A DNA stretch of 64,000 nt. It comes from Deltaproteobacteria bacterium. GTDB lineage: Bacteria; Desulfobacterota; Syntrophia; Syntrophales; UBA2210. The notes beneath the pieces were generated by a model. That model ran no database searches, was not told the origin of the DNA, and saw nothing but the letters and a program-made list of their open reading frames with translations. Both the position numbers and the translations under genes were made by a program. Positions 27,440 through 35,777 of this stretch are shown in pieces (positions within the stretch are counted from its first letter, which is position 1; each line of letters starts with the position of its first letter). The stretch spans positions 1 to 64,000 of the forward strand of contig JAFGPZ010000038.1 in NCBI GenBank assembly GCA_016935935.1, read 5' to 3'.

Positions 27440-28126
27440 ATGAAAAAGGCTTACGAAATTCTTAAAACAGCTCGAGAAAATAAACAACGAACCCTCTCCG
27501 AATATGAAAGCAAGCTTATTCTTGCAGAGTATGGTATTCCTGTTGTCAGTGAAACCATTGTGAGCAGTTGGGACGAAGCTCGAAAGTCTGCATCGGAAAT
27601 TGGCTATCCCGTTGTTTTAAAAGTTTGCTCACCGGAGGTAACACACAAAACCGAACAAAAATTAATCGAGATTAATCTTCGTGATGAAAGAGATTTAGAG
27701 ACGGCATTTAAAAGACTTTATGAACAGGCACAGAATATAAAGGGGGAGATCCTTGTTCAGAAAATGATAACAGGTGCCCGGGAACTGGTCATCGGCCTGA
27801 TTCGAGATCCTCAATTTGGGCCCTGCGTGATGTTTGGCCTCGGTGGCATATTTACAGAGATTCTTCATGACGTTTCTTTTCGAGTGGCACCTTTCGGAAT
27901 GCAGGATGCTATGGAGATAATGGAAGAGATCAAGGCAAAATCAATTCTTAATGCTATACGTGGCATGGATGCGGTAGATAGAAATGTTCTAGGAAAAAGC
28001 CTTGTCGCACTGGGAAATATAGGATTGGAACACGAGTCTGTTAAAGAAATAGATGTAAATCCAATGATCGTTCACGGAAGTAAGCCCGTAGCAGTGGATG
28101 CCCTGGTGGTTTTAAATGATTTATAA
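27440..28126 (+). CDS. ADP-forming acyl-CoA synthetase, beta subunit (ATP-grasp)
   Basis: 228 residues, the length of separate archaeal-type beta subunits (about 230). ATP-grasp features are seen: SEYESKLILAEYGIPVV at the start, YPVVLKVCSPEVTHKTE, then LVQKMITGARELVIGLIRDPQFGP and the C-terminal VKEIDVNPMIV loop. It transfers phosphate between the phospho-His of the alpha subunit and ADP. TAAGGAGG precedes the ATG. Most bacteria have alpha and beta fused in one chain of about 700 residues; separate genes in this order are less common in bacteria. Confidence 0.92.
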   Translation: MKKAYEILKTARENKQRTLSEYESKLILAEYGIPVVSETIVSSWDEARKSASEIGYPVVLKVCSPEVTHKTEQKLIEINLRDERDLETAFKRLYEQAQNIKGEILVQKMITGARELVIGLIRDPQFGPCVMFGLGGIFTEILHDVSFRVAPFGMQDAMEIMEEIKAKSILNAIRGMDAVDRNVLGKSLVALGNIGLEHESVKEIDVNPMIVHGSKPVAVDALVVLNDL

Positions 28127-28921
28127 CGGACAATCTCATAAAAAACCTTTTTTGAAGTGTATTCGAGCATTTTGGGGAAAAGATGGTTGCGGTGGTTGTC
28201 ATTAAGAAAATCTAATTGTTTGAGTTCCTTAGTACGAGCTTTTGGATTTTTAGCCAGGCACCGAAATCATCCCCAAAATGGTCTTCAAGCGAGAAAACCT
28301 GGCTTTTTGCAAGTACATCATAATTATTTTCTGATAACGAATTCTGTATTTAGCGGCACAGTGTGATACTTCTTGCCTCCAAACCTCTTTTAACTGAAGA
28401 GCCATCGCCTTCCATGCTTCTTGTGGCGGGGTAGTTTGTCTGGCATTTTACCCTTTATGTGTGGGTTGGAGGATAGACACTGCGAAGGGGAAAGTGCATC
28501 TTTTTAAACCTTTATTGGTTTAAACTATCTATGTAATTATACTAATTACATAATGTAAAAAATGCTTGACATTTATTCGATCTGAGGGTAAGTAACACCA
28601 TCCATCGTGGGGGGGAATACTCAGTTTCTACATTTCAAACGCAGTATTTCTAATATTGATGGCTTCGTAAAAATTTCCACATGTATGTTGCATTGCAGCA
28701 TTATAACGGTAAGTAACTTGAACTTTTAGCAGATGTCAACAAGTTTGAGTTACTTAGGAATCGGATTGCCCTTCCTCTTGCGTAAAGATACAGAGGGGGG
28801 GAGTGTAAGTGGTTGAAATGATGCTGTATTGACCCTGCCCCACACCCGCCAAGGGAGAATTTTATTTTTACGAAAACGTCGATATTAAAGTAAATTAAGA
28901 AAAAGAGGGGGTTACTAATTA
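28127..28921. other. Long upstream region of the mutase operon
   Basis: About 800 bases without a convincing gene. On the - strand 28157-28290 reads without stops for about 45 codons (includes ELKQLDFLNDNHRNH) and may be a fragment of a lost gene. Two palindromes lie at 28503-28551, a TTGACA with a weak -10 follows at 28566, and a GGCGGGGTAG half-repeat is at 28425. Confidence 0.5.
28503..28551. promoter_or_regulatory. Two adjacent perfect palindromes, candidate operators of the mutase operon
   Basis: TTTAAACC (28503-28510), six-base spacer, GGTTTAAA (28517-28524); seven bases later ATGTAATTA (28531-28539), three-base centre, TAATTACAT (28543-28551). They end 14 bases before TTGACA at 28566-28571, a -35 box whose -10 (TAAGTA at 28589) is weak, as expected for an activator-dependent promoter. 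About 330 bases of leader follow. Confidence 0.6.
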
Positions 28922-30478
28922 ATGAATGCAAGTGATGGTTTGCGGTTAAGTGCTTGGAAGTTTCCAGACAAGACAGCTGCGGTTTATTTTGATGAACGAT
29001 TGACATACAAAGAAATGGACAATCGAGTGAATCGGCTGGCAAATGGAATGCTGAAGAAGGGAATCAAAAAGGGAGATAAGGTAGCCTATATGATGTTCAA
29101 TTGCCTGGAGGCGCTTGAGATTATCCAGGCATTGCTGAGGATTGGTGCTATTCTGGTTCCCATAAATTTCCGTCTTGATGCCGAGCGGACGGAATTTATT
29201 ATTAATCATTGTGACGCTACGTACATTTTCGTGGGCGGCAATCTGCTTGATACGATAGAGCCCATGATGCCCAACCTTAAAAACATAGCCAAGGAAAATT
29301 ATATCGTTGTAGGCGAAGGTGGAGATGGATATACCAGATACGAGGATATGATTTCCGATGTGGACATCAATCCCGAAGCGGATATACGACCTGAGGATAC
29401 TGCCTATCTAGCCTATACTTCGGGAACAACGGGATTGCCCAAAGGCGTTATTACGTCTTCAAAGGCTCTTATGTATAATATGCAGAATGCCATGATGCGC
29501 GGTTACGGCAGAAAAGGAGTCACGCCGGAAGACAGGGCTCTTCTTGTCCTTATGCCCCTGGTACACTCCAATTCAATCTGGAGTACGTCGATTACGTTAT
29601 GGTATGGCGGAACAAACGTAATATACAAATCGAAGGGTTTCGATGCGGAAGAAGTCCTGATGCTGATGGACAAAGAGAAGGTCAGTACCTCTTCACTGGT
29701 GCCCTTCATGCTGGCTAAGATACTCGATCTGCCTGAGGAAGTCCGTGATAAGTACGATGTGAGCAGCGTTACTTCGCTGGGAAGCGGATCGGCGATGTTG
29801 TATCCTACGGTTATCGAAAAAATGCTGAATTATTTCCAGGGTGTCAGGTTGAGCAACAGTTACGGCTCATCCGAAACAGGGCCTGCTACTACACTGAGGC
29901 ATCATGAGTTGAGTACTAATCCGACCAGCATAGGTAAGGTTATCCCCGGGGTCGAGGTAAAGGTTACCGATGATGATTTTAATGAATTACCTCCCGGAGA
30001 GGTAGGACATATCTGGATTAAGAGCGACGTAGCTTTTGACGGATACTATAAGGATCCCGAGAGAACGGCAAAATCCAAAAAGGGTGAATGGGCGTGTGCC
30101 GGAGATCTGGGGTATTATGATGAAGAGGGGTATTTCTATCTTGCGGACAGAAGTGATGATATGATCATAAGCGCCGGCGAGCATATAGCGCCTCCTGAAG
30201 TGGAGAACATTCTTCTTGAAAATCCCAAGATTGATGAAGTTGCCGTTATCGGTATTCCCGATGAACTGTACGGGCAGATCGTGGGTGCGATTATCAAGCT
30301 TAGAGAAGGTCAGGAAATGACTGTTGACGAAGTTAAGGAACACTGCCGCGGCACCGGAATGGCCGGGTTTAAGCTTCCCCGAAGGGTTGAATTTGTCGAT
30401 GACTTCCCCAAGACCCTGACAGGAAAGATTCTGAAGAGGGAGCTGCGCGAGAAGTATAAGAAGGAATCCGGGCTATAA
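28922..30478 (+). CDS. AMP-forming acyl-CoA ligase
   Basis: 518 residues of the ANL superfamily. The P-loop-like A3 motif AYTSGTTGLPKG is near residue 164, the YGSSETGPATT motif near 310, the GEWACAGDLGYYDEEGY hinge region near 400 and the catalytic Lys in the C-terminal TLTGKILKREL. It activates a carboxylic acid to its CoA ester with ATP giving AMP and PPi. It is the first gene of the operon leading into the B12-dependent mutase, so it most likely makes the mutase substrate or a precursor. GAGGGGG precedes the ATG. Its last 68 bases are duplicated 110 bases downstream. Substrate not predictable from sequence. Confidence 0.92.
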   Translation: MNASDGLRLSAWKFPDKTAAVYFDERLTYKEMDNRVNRLANGMLKKGIKKGDKVAYMMFNCLEALEIIQALLRIGAILVPINFRLDAERTEFIINHCDATYIFVGGNLLDTIEPMMPNLKNIAKENYIVVGEGGDGYTRYEDMISDVDINPEADIRPEDTAYLAYTSGTTGLPKGVITSSKALMYNMQNAMMRGYGRKGVTPEDRALLVLMPLVHSNSIWSTSITLWYGGTNVIYKSKGFDAEEVLMLMDKEKVSTSSLVPFMLAKILDLPEEVRDKYDVSSVTSLGSGSAMLYPTVIEKMLNYFQGVRLSNSYGSSETGPATTLRHHELSTNPTSIGKVIPGVEVKVTDDDFNELPPGEVGHIWIKSDVAFDGYYKDPERTAKSKKGEWACAGDLGYYDEEGYFYLADRSDDMIISAGEHIAPPEVENILLENPKIDEVAVIGIPDELYGQIVGAIIKLREGQEMTVDEVKEHCRGTGMAGFKLPRRVEFVDDFPKTLTGKILKRELREKYKKESGL

Positions 30479-30588
30479 GCAATTTTAACATAGTTAGGAA
30501 GAAATAAGAGATCAGATCCGAGACCCTGACAGGAAAAATGCAGAAGCAGAGGCTGCGCGATACTTATGAAAAAGAATCGGGGCTATAA
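30411..30588 (+). repeat. Diverged direct repeat of the ligase gene 3' end (30411-30478 and 30521-30588)
   Basis: The last 68 bases of the ligase gene (30411-30478, from the A10 catalytic Lys motif to the stop) recur at 30521-30588 with about 54 of 68 bases identical and no length change. The second copy still reads in frame to a stop (TLTGKMQKQRLRDTYEKESGL). Differences are mostly conservative at protein level, so the copy looks like the remaining tail of a second, related ligase gene whose body was deleted by recombination. Confidence 0.75.
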
Positions 30589-30720
30589 CTGATGAGTCTG
30601 TGCGATGGAGAGATAGGGCAGTGTTGAAGAATCGGGTGGCTTCATGCTTCTGGGTTTCGGGGAAGTGATGATGATTTTGTTATACAGACCAGAAAATTAT
30701 GGAAAGGAGAGGATATTTTT

Positions 30721-32424
30721 ATGTCTGAGAAAGTAGAGAAGAGTTTATTTGGTAACGAGGCTATCAATCTGATAGAAAAGGGATATCAGGATTGGTTTAA
30801 CAACAGTTTACGGGAAGCGGACAGAGAATCGGAGGGGAACTTTTTTACGCATTCAGGAATTCCGATTAAATTACTCTATACTCCTGTCGATGTTAAAGAC
30901 TTTGACTACGGTGAGGATTTGGGATTTTCCGGAGAGGCTCCCTATGTGCGCGGCGTATACCCGAACATGTACCGTGGGCGATTATTCACGGTTCGTCAGC
31001 TGGCGGGTCTGGGATCACCGGAGGACTGTAACAAGAGGATCAAATATCTGCTTGATCACGGGGCGACAGGTATAAGCATATTATTCGACCTGCCTACGAT
31101 TCGCGGGTACAATTCAGATGATCCCGAGGCGGAAGGAAACGTCGGTGCCTGTGGCGCGGCAGTTGATTCCATCTGGGACATTGACGCATTTTTCAAGGAT
31201 ATTGATTTGGGAGAGGTAAGCACATCGATCGTGACACATCTTCCCAGTACAAGCATCGTAATCCCGGGCATGTATTTTGCCGTAGCACAGCAGAGGGGAA
31301 CACCGATAGAGAATGTGGCGGGCACCTCCCAGAACGACTTTATCATGGAAACCTGCGTGGGTAGTGCTCCTGAAATTCTCCCCCCGGCAGCGTCATTCAG
31401 GCTCCAGTGTGACGTAGTGGAATGGATCTGCAAGAATGCACCTCGCTTTAATCCTATCAGCTATAACGGTTACAACCTCAGAGAGGCGGGTACGGATGCA
31501 GTTACAGAGGTGGGTATTGCAATATCAAACGCTATAGCGACAGCAGAAGAGCTGATCGGCAGAGGAATGAGCATAGACGATTTTGCACCACGGATGTCCT
31601 TCTTCTGGGATCTGCACAATGATTTCTTTGAAGAGATTGCGAAGTGTCGTGCAAGTCGTAAGGTATGGTATAAACTCATGAAGGAACGCTTTGGTGCAAA
31701 GAACAAAAAAACGTTGCTCATGCGTTACCATGTTCAAACTGCAGGTGTAACACTCCCGGCGACCGAACCCTACAATAATATAGCACGTTCAGCGATTCAG
31801 GGTCTGGCAGCGGTTTTAGGTGGATGCCAGTCGTTGCACATAGACTCTTATGACGAGGCATACTCGGCACCTACAGAAGAAGCGGCCCTCGTATCCCTGC
31901 GTTCGCAGCAGATTATTCAGGCTGAAACTGGTATTGTCAACACAGTAGATCCCCTTGCAGGATCATACTATGTTGAGCACCTTACAGACGAGATGGCCAA
32001 ACGGATCGAGGCCTACATTAAGAAGATCGAAGGTATGGGCGGTCTGGTTGCAGCCGTAGAGAGTGGCTGGCTGCATCGTGAAATCAGTTCATACAACATG
32101 AAATACCAGAGGGCGATTGAGACAGGCGAATATAAGGTAGTAGGTGTGAATTACCAGAAGGCCGCAGAAGGTGCGGCTACCGATATCGAAGTATTTAAAT
32201 ATCCCGAGACCTACTCAAGGCAGAAAGCGAAACTGGAAAAACTGTATAAAGAACGTGATGATAAGAAAGTCAAGGAATGCATGGACATCCTGCGCGAGAA
32301 GTGTCACAGTGACGAGAATCTCTATCCCTACACAATAGAAGCGGTGAAGAATCTCGTGACTTTAGGGGAGATCGAGGAACTCTTCCGCGAGGAATTCGGG
32401 CTCTGGTCATTCCCGCTAATCTAA
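30721..32424 (+). CDS. Adenosylcobalamin-dependent acyl-CoA mutase, large (catalytic) subunit
   Basis: 567 residues: the substrate-binding TIM barrel of the methylmalonyl-CoA mutase family without the B12 domain, as in two-subunit isobutyryl-CoA and 2-hydroxyisobutyryl-CoA mutases. Recognisable are PYVRGVYPNMYRGR, ILFDLPTIRGYNSDDP, AGTSQND and ISYNGYNLREAG. The selector position after RQ (Tyr89 in methylmalonyl-, Phe80 in isobutyryl-, Ile90 in 2-hydroxyisobutyryl-CoA mutase) is Leu94. The Arg207 position of methylmalonyl-CoA mutase is about Gly214, arguing against a dicarboxylic substrate. The Asp117 position of the hydroxyisobutyryl enzyme is Leu121. The active-site His244 is Asn252, while Gln197 is kept as Gln204. 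A carbon-skeleton rearrangement of a branched acyl-CoA is likely, but the substrate is open. GAAAGGAGAGG precedes the ATG. Confidence 0.9.
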   Translation: MSEKVEKSLFGNEAINLIEKGYQDWFNNSLREADRESEGNFFTHSGIPIKLLYTPVDVKDFDYGEDLGFSGEAPYVRGVYPNMYRGRLFTVRQLAGLGSPEDCNKRIKYLLDHGATGISILFDLPTIRGYNSDDPEAEGNVGACGAAVDSIWDIDAFFKDIDLGEVSTSIVTHLPSTSIVIPGMYFAVAQQRGTPIENVAGTSQNDFIMETCVGSAPEILPPAASFRLQCDVVEWICKNAPRFNPISYNGYNLREAGTDAVTEVGIAISNAIATAEELIGRGMSIDDFAPRMSFFWDLHNDFFEEIAKCRASRKVWYKLMKERFGAKNKKTLLMRYHVQTAGVTLPATEPYNNIARSAIQGLAAVLGGCQSLHIDSYDEAYSAPTEEAALVSLRSQQIIQAETGIVNTVDPLAGSYYVEHLTDEMAKRIEAYIKKIEGMGGLVAAVESGWLHREISSYNMKYQRAIETGEYKVVGVNYQKAAEGAATDIEVFKYPETYSRQKAKLEKLYKERDDKKVKECMDILREKCHSDENLYPYTIEAVKNLVTLGEIEELFREEFGLWSFPLI

Positions 32425-32468
32425 GAAATAACATAATTATACTATCAGACAGGAGGTAAAGAAGGATT

Positions 32469-32873
32469 ATGGAACGTAAAGTAAGGGTGGTTATGGCCAA
32501 GTTAGGACTTGATATACACTGGCGTGGGGTCTACCTCATCTCACAATTTTTGAAGGATGCTGGGATGGAAGTAGTTTATGTAGGAAACAAATTTCCGGAG
32601 CAGATCGTTGAATCAGCGATAGAAGAAGACGCAGATGTCGTTGGATTAAGCTCGCTGAGCGGCAATCACATGGTACTTGGTCCAAAGGTAGTAAAACTGC
32701 TTAAAGAGAAGAAGATGGACAACGTAAAGGTATTCATGGGTGGTGTTATGGCGCCTGCCGATGCAGTGGAACTGGAAGAGAAACACGGTGTACACAAGGT
32801 ATACCTGCCGGATACTCCCATGGAGACTATCATTAACGGCATATATGACAGTGTTGGTGTAAAGCGCCAGTAG
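32469..32873 (+). CDS. Acyl-CoA mutase, small B12-binding subunit
   Basis: 134 residues, a single cobalamin-binding domain. The base-off signature DxHxxG is intact (AKLGLDIHWRG near residue 15), along with GLSSLSGNHM and GGVMAPAD, which hold the nucleotide tail of B12. The His of DIHWRG should replace dimethylbenzimidazole as lower cobalt ligand. It forms the functional mutase with the large subunit 44 bases upstream. CAGGAGG precedes the ATG. The bulky DIHWRG in place of the more usual DGHDRG is a further sign that this mutase belongs to a diverged subtype. Confidence 0.93.
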   Translation: MERKVRVVMAKLGLDIHWRGVYLISQFLKDAGMEVVYVGNKFPEQIVESAIEEDADVVGLSSLSGNHMVLGPKVVKLLKEKKMDNVKVFMGGVMAPADAVELEEKHGVHKVYLPDTPMETIINGIYDSVGVKRQ

Positions 32874-32897
32874 AAAAAGATACAAACGAGGCGATAC

Positions 32898-33881
32898 ATG
32901 CAGGAAGTAGAGAGGCTGGTTGAAAAGTCGCTACAGGGTGACAAACTTTCGACAGCTAGGCTGATATCATTTGTGGAGCGTGGGGATAAGCGGACGCCAT
33001 ATATACTGGAGAAGATGGATCCCTACGCTGGAAATGCCTACTACATCGGGATAACGGGGCCGCCCGGGGCCGGGAAGAGTACCTTAATCGACCGTCTCGT
33101 GAAGACCTTTTGCGAGAATAAATATTCGGTTGGGGTTATTGCTGTAGATCCGACGAGTCCATTCAGCGGTGGAGCGTTGCTGGGCGACCGTGTCCGGATG
33201 AATATAGAAAGTGGGAAGTATGACTATTTTTTCCGGAGCATGAGCGCAGGGAAGGTCATGGGGGGGCTTTCGAGAACGACGAAAGAGACCTCGAGAATTC
33301 TTGATGCAAGCGGCCGCCAGATAATCATAATTGAGACGGTGGGCGTCGGACAGTCGGAACTGGACATAGCGAAAGCTACAGACACGGTACTGGTGGTCCT
33401 GACGCCTGACGCGGGTGACGCCATACAAACCATGAAGGCGGGCCTGATAGAGATAGCGGACGTTTTTGCAGTGAACAAATCAGACCGGCCTGGGGCGGAA
33501 AATATATCACTGTCGCTGGAGGGAATGCTTGATCGGAAAGAGAAGATTCACGATATGCAGGGATGGCGCCCTCCAATATATCTGACAGCGTCATCTCTGA
33601 ACAAAGGCGTAGAAGCTCTGTACGAAGGCCTGTGGAAGCACTACCACTATCTGCAAAAGGAAGGGAAGCTTGAAGAAAGGCGAAGGAAGCAGCTCAGGGA
33701 GGAGTTGCGTTCCCAGATAGAAATGGAGTTTGTAAGAGTAATCTGGGAAGATATTTTAGATGCCGAGAACATTGACAACTTGGCAGAGGCAATGTGGAAG
33801 AGCAAAACAAGTCCGCGGACAGTGGCTCGTAAGATAGTAGAGAAAAGAGTAGCGGACAAAATATTGGCAAAAGAAATATAG
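32898..33881 (+). CDS. MeaB/ArgK-type P-loop GTPase, mutase chaperone
   Basis: 327 residues. Walker A is GPPGAGKST near residue 57, the family-specific VDPTSPFSGGALLGDRVRM follows, then the Mg-binding ETVGVGQSE and the guanine motif NKSD. MeaB-family proteins gate delivery of adenosylcobalamin to acyl-CoA mutases and eject damaged cofactor. It follows the small mutase subunit by 24 bases, the standard neighbourhood, so it should serve this mutase. A stand-alone GTPase, rather than an IcmF-type fusion, fits the two-subunit mutase. Confidence 0.93.
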   Translation: MQEVERLVEKSLQGDKLSTARLISFVERGDKRTPYILEKMDPYAGNAYYIGITGPPGAGKSTLIDRLVKTFCENKYSVGVIAVDPTSPFSGGALLGDRVRMNIESGKYDYFFRSMSAGKVMGGLSRTTKETSRILDASGRQIIIIETVGVGQSELDIAKATDTVLVVLTPDAGDAIQTMKAGLIEIADVFAVNKSDRPGAENISLSLEGMLDRKEKIHDMQGWRPPIYLTASSLNKGVEALYEGLWKHYHYLQKEGKLEERRRKQLREELRSQIEMEFVRVIWEDILDAENIDNLAEAMWKSKTSPRTVARKIVEKRVADKILAKEI

Positions 33882-34289
33882 AAGGACGCAGATCGGAATA
33901 AGAAGAATAAAAGTAACAGAGAGAGTATAGGGAAACATTTGTCTGTGTCTTTGTTTGATGGGGTTAAAGGGGGTGGTTCGTAGGCGCCTTCATAAGTAAT
34001 GAATAAAAAAAAGAATATAACATCCGAGGAAATGTGGTTAGGAATAGCTATCTGTGTATGTGTATATGGTAAAATTTGATGACGTTGAGAATAACCAACA
34101 TTCGGCGGTGCAAGAGTTACTCGTTGTTAGGGTGAGGAGCATTTCTGAAATGCTGATGTGTATTGATAGTAAATGAGAGAAGGGTTGTTTGTATCAGTAA
34201 TTTTTCAAAAAATGCTTTGTGGTAAGGTAAGAGAAACATATTAAAAAATGTTAATTAAGAAAAAACTGTAACAAAGAGTGGAGGTAAGG
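33882..34289. other. Gene-free gap inside the operon
   Basis: About 400 bases between the GTPase and lyase genes, G-rich at the start and AT-rich at the end. I see no terminator hairpin, strong promoter or small gene; cotranscription across it is possible but not shown. Confidence 0.45.
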
Positions 34290-35663
34290 ATGAAAGAAGA
34301 GAAGTTAAAAGTAGATAAAATCGAAAATCTTGGACAGCTAGCACGTTTGCTGGATGTAAAACTCAAAGATTTACTGCCTGAGAAAGTTGATATGTTGGAG
34401 CTTTTTCTGAGGGATGGTCTTCAGCACTCACCAAAATACATACCTGTTCAGGCGAAGTTATGGTATGCCGATCAGATTGTGAAGGCAGGATACAAGAAGA
34501 TTGAAGTAACCAACTTCAGCCACCCGGTTCTTATGCCGCAGAGTCGCGATGCGGAAGAGATGATGTACCAGGTATACAATCTTCAGTCTGTGAGAGAAAA
34601 TAAGCCTGAACTAAAGGTTTATGGAATGACAGTTCCCGCTTTTGAAAGAATAGCGGAGTGTTGTCAGAAGGGTTTCGGACCAGACAGTGTTGCCTTTACA
34701 ATATCTGCGGAAGATCTTCATGGGAGGAGAAATTCAGGGAGAACTAGGAGTGAATACTGGAAGGAAATTCCCGAGTTTGTTCGAATTGGAAAGGAAAACG
34801 GCTTCAAGGTCGATTGTGCTTTGGCGAGTGTGTATGGATCGGGCATGGCTGGTCTTGTACCAATTGAAAATACAATTGAGATTATGGACCGTTGCCTCGA
34901 TATGGGTATCAAGGATTTTACTCCCTGTGATTCCACCGGCGAATGTAACCCGTTGAGGGCATTTTTATATATGGCGGCGCTCGTCGACCGATACAGCAAG
35001 TATGATGATGAGATCACTTACCGGCTCGCGCATTTTCATGAAGCCAGAGGCATGGCAGTGGCCAATACTATAGCTGCAGTGCTTGGTGGGGCGAGAATCG
35101 TGGAAACCGCCATTGGTGAAGGCGGAGGGCAGCCGGCATTTTTCGTTGACGGTGTTCCTGGAACCGGAAGCGGACCGCTTTATACAAATTCATGGGAAGT
35201 AGGAAACTGTTCCACAGAAGATGTTCTTGTTGCGTTAGATGAGATAGGAATAGATACCGGTGTGGATATTGACCATGTCCTTGCGATAGGAAGGTGCTTT
35301 GAGTGGACGATGGGAACCAGTCTCAAACCGTGGTGTACGAAATCGGGAAGACCGATCAAGCAACCGGTTGAGTGGAACAATTCCGAGCTCAATCTGGCAT
35401 ATATACCGCCCTATCCGCCTGAGGTATCATGGGCAGATCCATCCAGATACAAACCCGCTTCGGCTGACTTTATAGCGAAACAGCTTGAAGGTCGCGAATA
35501 TAAAGGTTCTTGGGAAGAGAAAGTGAAACAAGTTGATGAAATGATGAAAGGGAAGACGGCCGTGCTGTCGCATGGCGGTAATGTTCCGGGTAAGGAAGGA
35601 TTTGTTTTCGAGAACAATCCTGCCAAGAAGAGATGGTTCCTCCTGCCAAAGAGGCAGAAGTAA
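34290..35663 (+). CDS. HMG-CoA lyase-like DRE-TIM metallolyase
   Basis: 457 residues; the start at 34290 follows GGAGGTAAGG, so an upstream in-frame GTG at 34278 is rejected. The DRE-TIM signature is LFLRDGLQ near residue 43, the metal-binding HFHEARG stands for HxHDTxG of HMG-CoA lyase, and DSTGECNP for the DTIG loop. The mobile-loop Cys of HMG-CoA lyase (GGCPYA) is replaced: the loop reads GEGGGQPAFFVDGVPG. The protein is about 150 residues longer than HMG-CoA lyase (about 300), with an N-terminal lead and a basic C-terminal extension. It should cleave or form a C-C bond on a 3-hydroxyacyl-CoA or 2-oxoacid-type substrate, and sits between the mutase genes and the dehydrogenase. Confidence 0.85.
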   Translation: MKEEKLKVDKIENLGQLARLLDVKLKDLLPEKVDMLELFLRDGLQHSPKYIPVQAKLWYADQIVKAGYKKIEVTNFSHPVLMPQSRDAEEMMYQVYNLQSVRENKPELKVYGMTVPAFERIAECCQKGFGPDSVAFTISAEDLHGRRNSGRTRSEYWKEIPEFVRIGKENGFKVDCALASVYGSGMAGLVPIENTIEIMDRCLDMGIKDFTPCDSTGECNPLRAFLYMAALVDRYSKYDDEITYRLAHFHEARGMAVANTIAAVLGGARIVETAIGEGGGQPAFFVDGVPGTGSGPLYTNSWEVGNCSTEDVLVALDEIGIDTGVDIDHVLAIGRCFEWTMGTSLKPWCTKSGRPIKQPVEWNNSELNLAYIPPYPPEVSWADPSRYKPASADFIAKQLEGREYKGSWEEKVKQVDEMMKGKTAVLSHGGNVPGKEGFVFENNPAKKRWFLLPKRQK

Positions 35664-35678
35664 TAATCGGGCAAGTGA

Positions 35679-35740
35679 AGCTTTCAGGGATACCGTGAAC
35701 TCAGTGAACGGTACGGATTTATCGTAGTACCCTGAAAGCT
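35679..35740 (+). other. Long imperfect hairpin between lyase and dehydrogenase genes
   Basis: AGCTTTCAGGG at 35679-35689 pairs with CCCTGAAAGCT at 35730-35740 (11 bp), and an inner ACCGT/ACGGT pair lies between. There is no T-run except GAAAAAT after it. It could stabilise the lyase mRNA end or attenuate the SDR gene. Confidence 0.55.
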
Positions 35741-35777
35741 GAAAAATGGGGACAAAGCAAGAAAGGAGGAGGGAGAC

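Noticed and set aside
28157..28366. Open frame of 69 codons upstream of the ligase operon
   Set aside because: No ribosome site and Arg/Leu/Ser-rich shadow-like composition; the opposite strand may carry a gene fragment but nothing identifiable.
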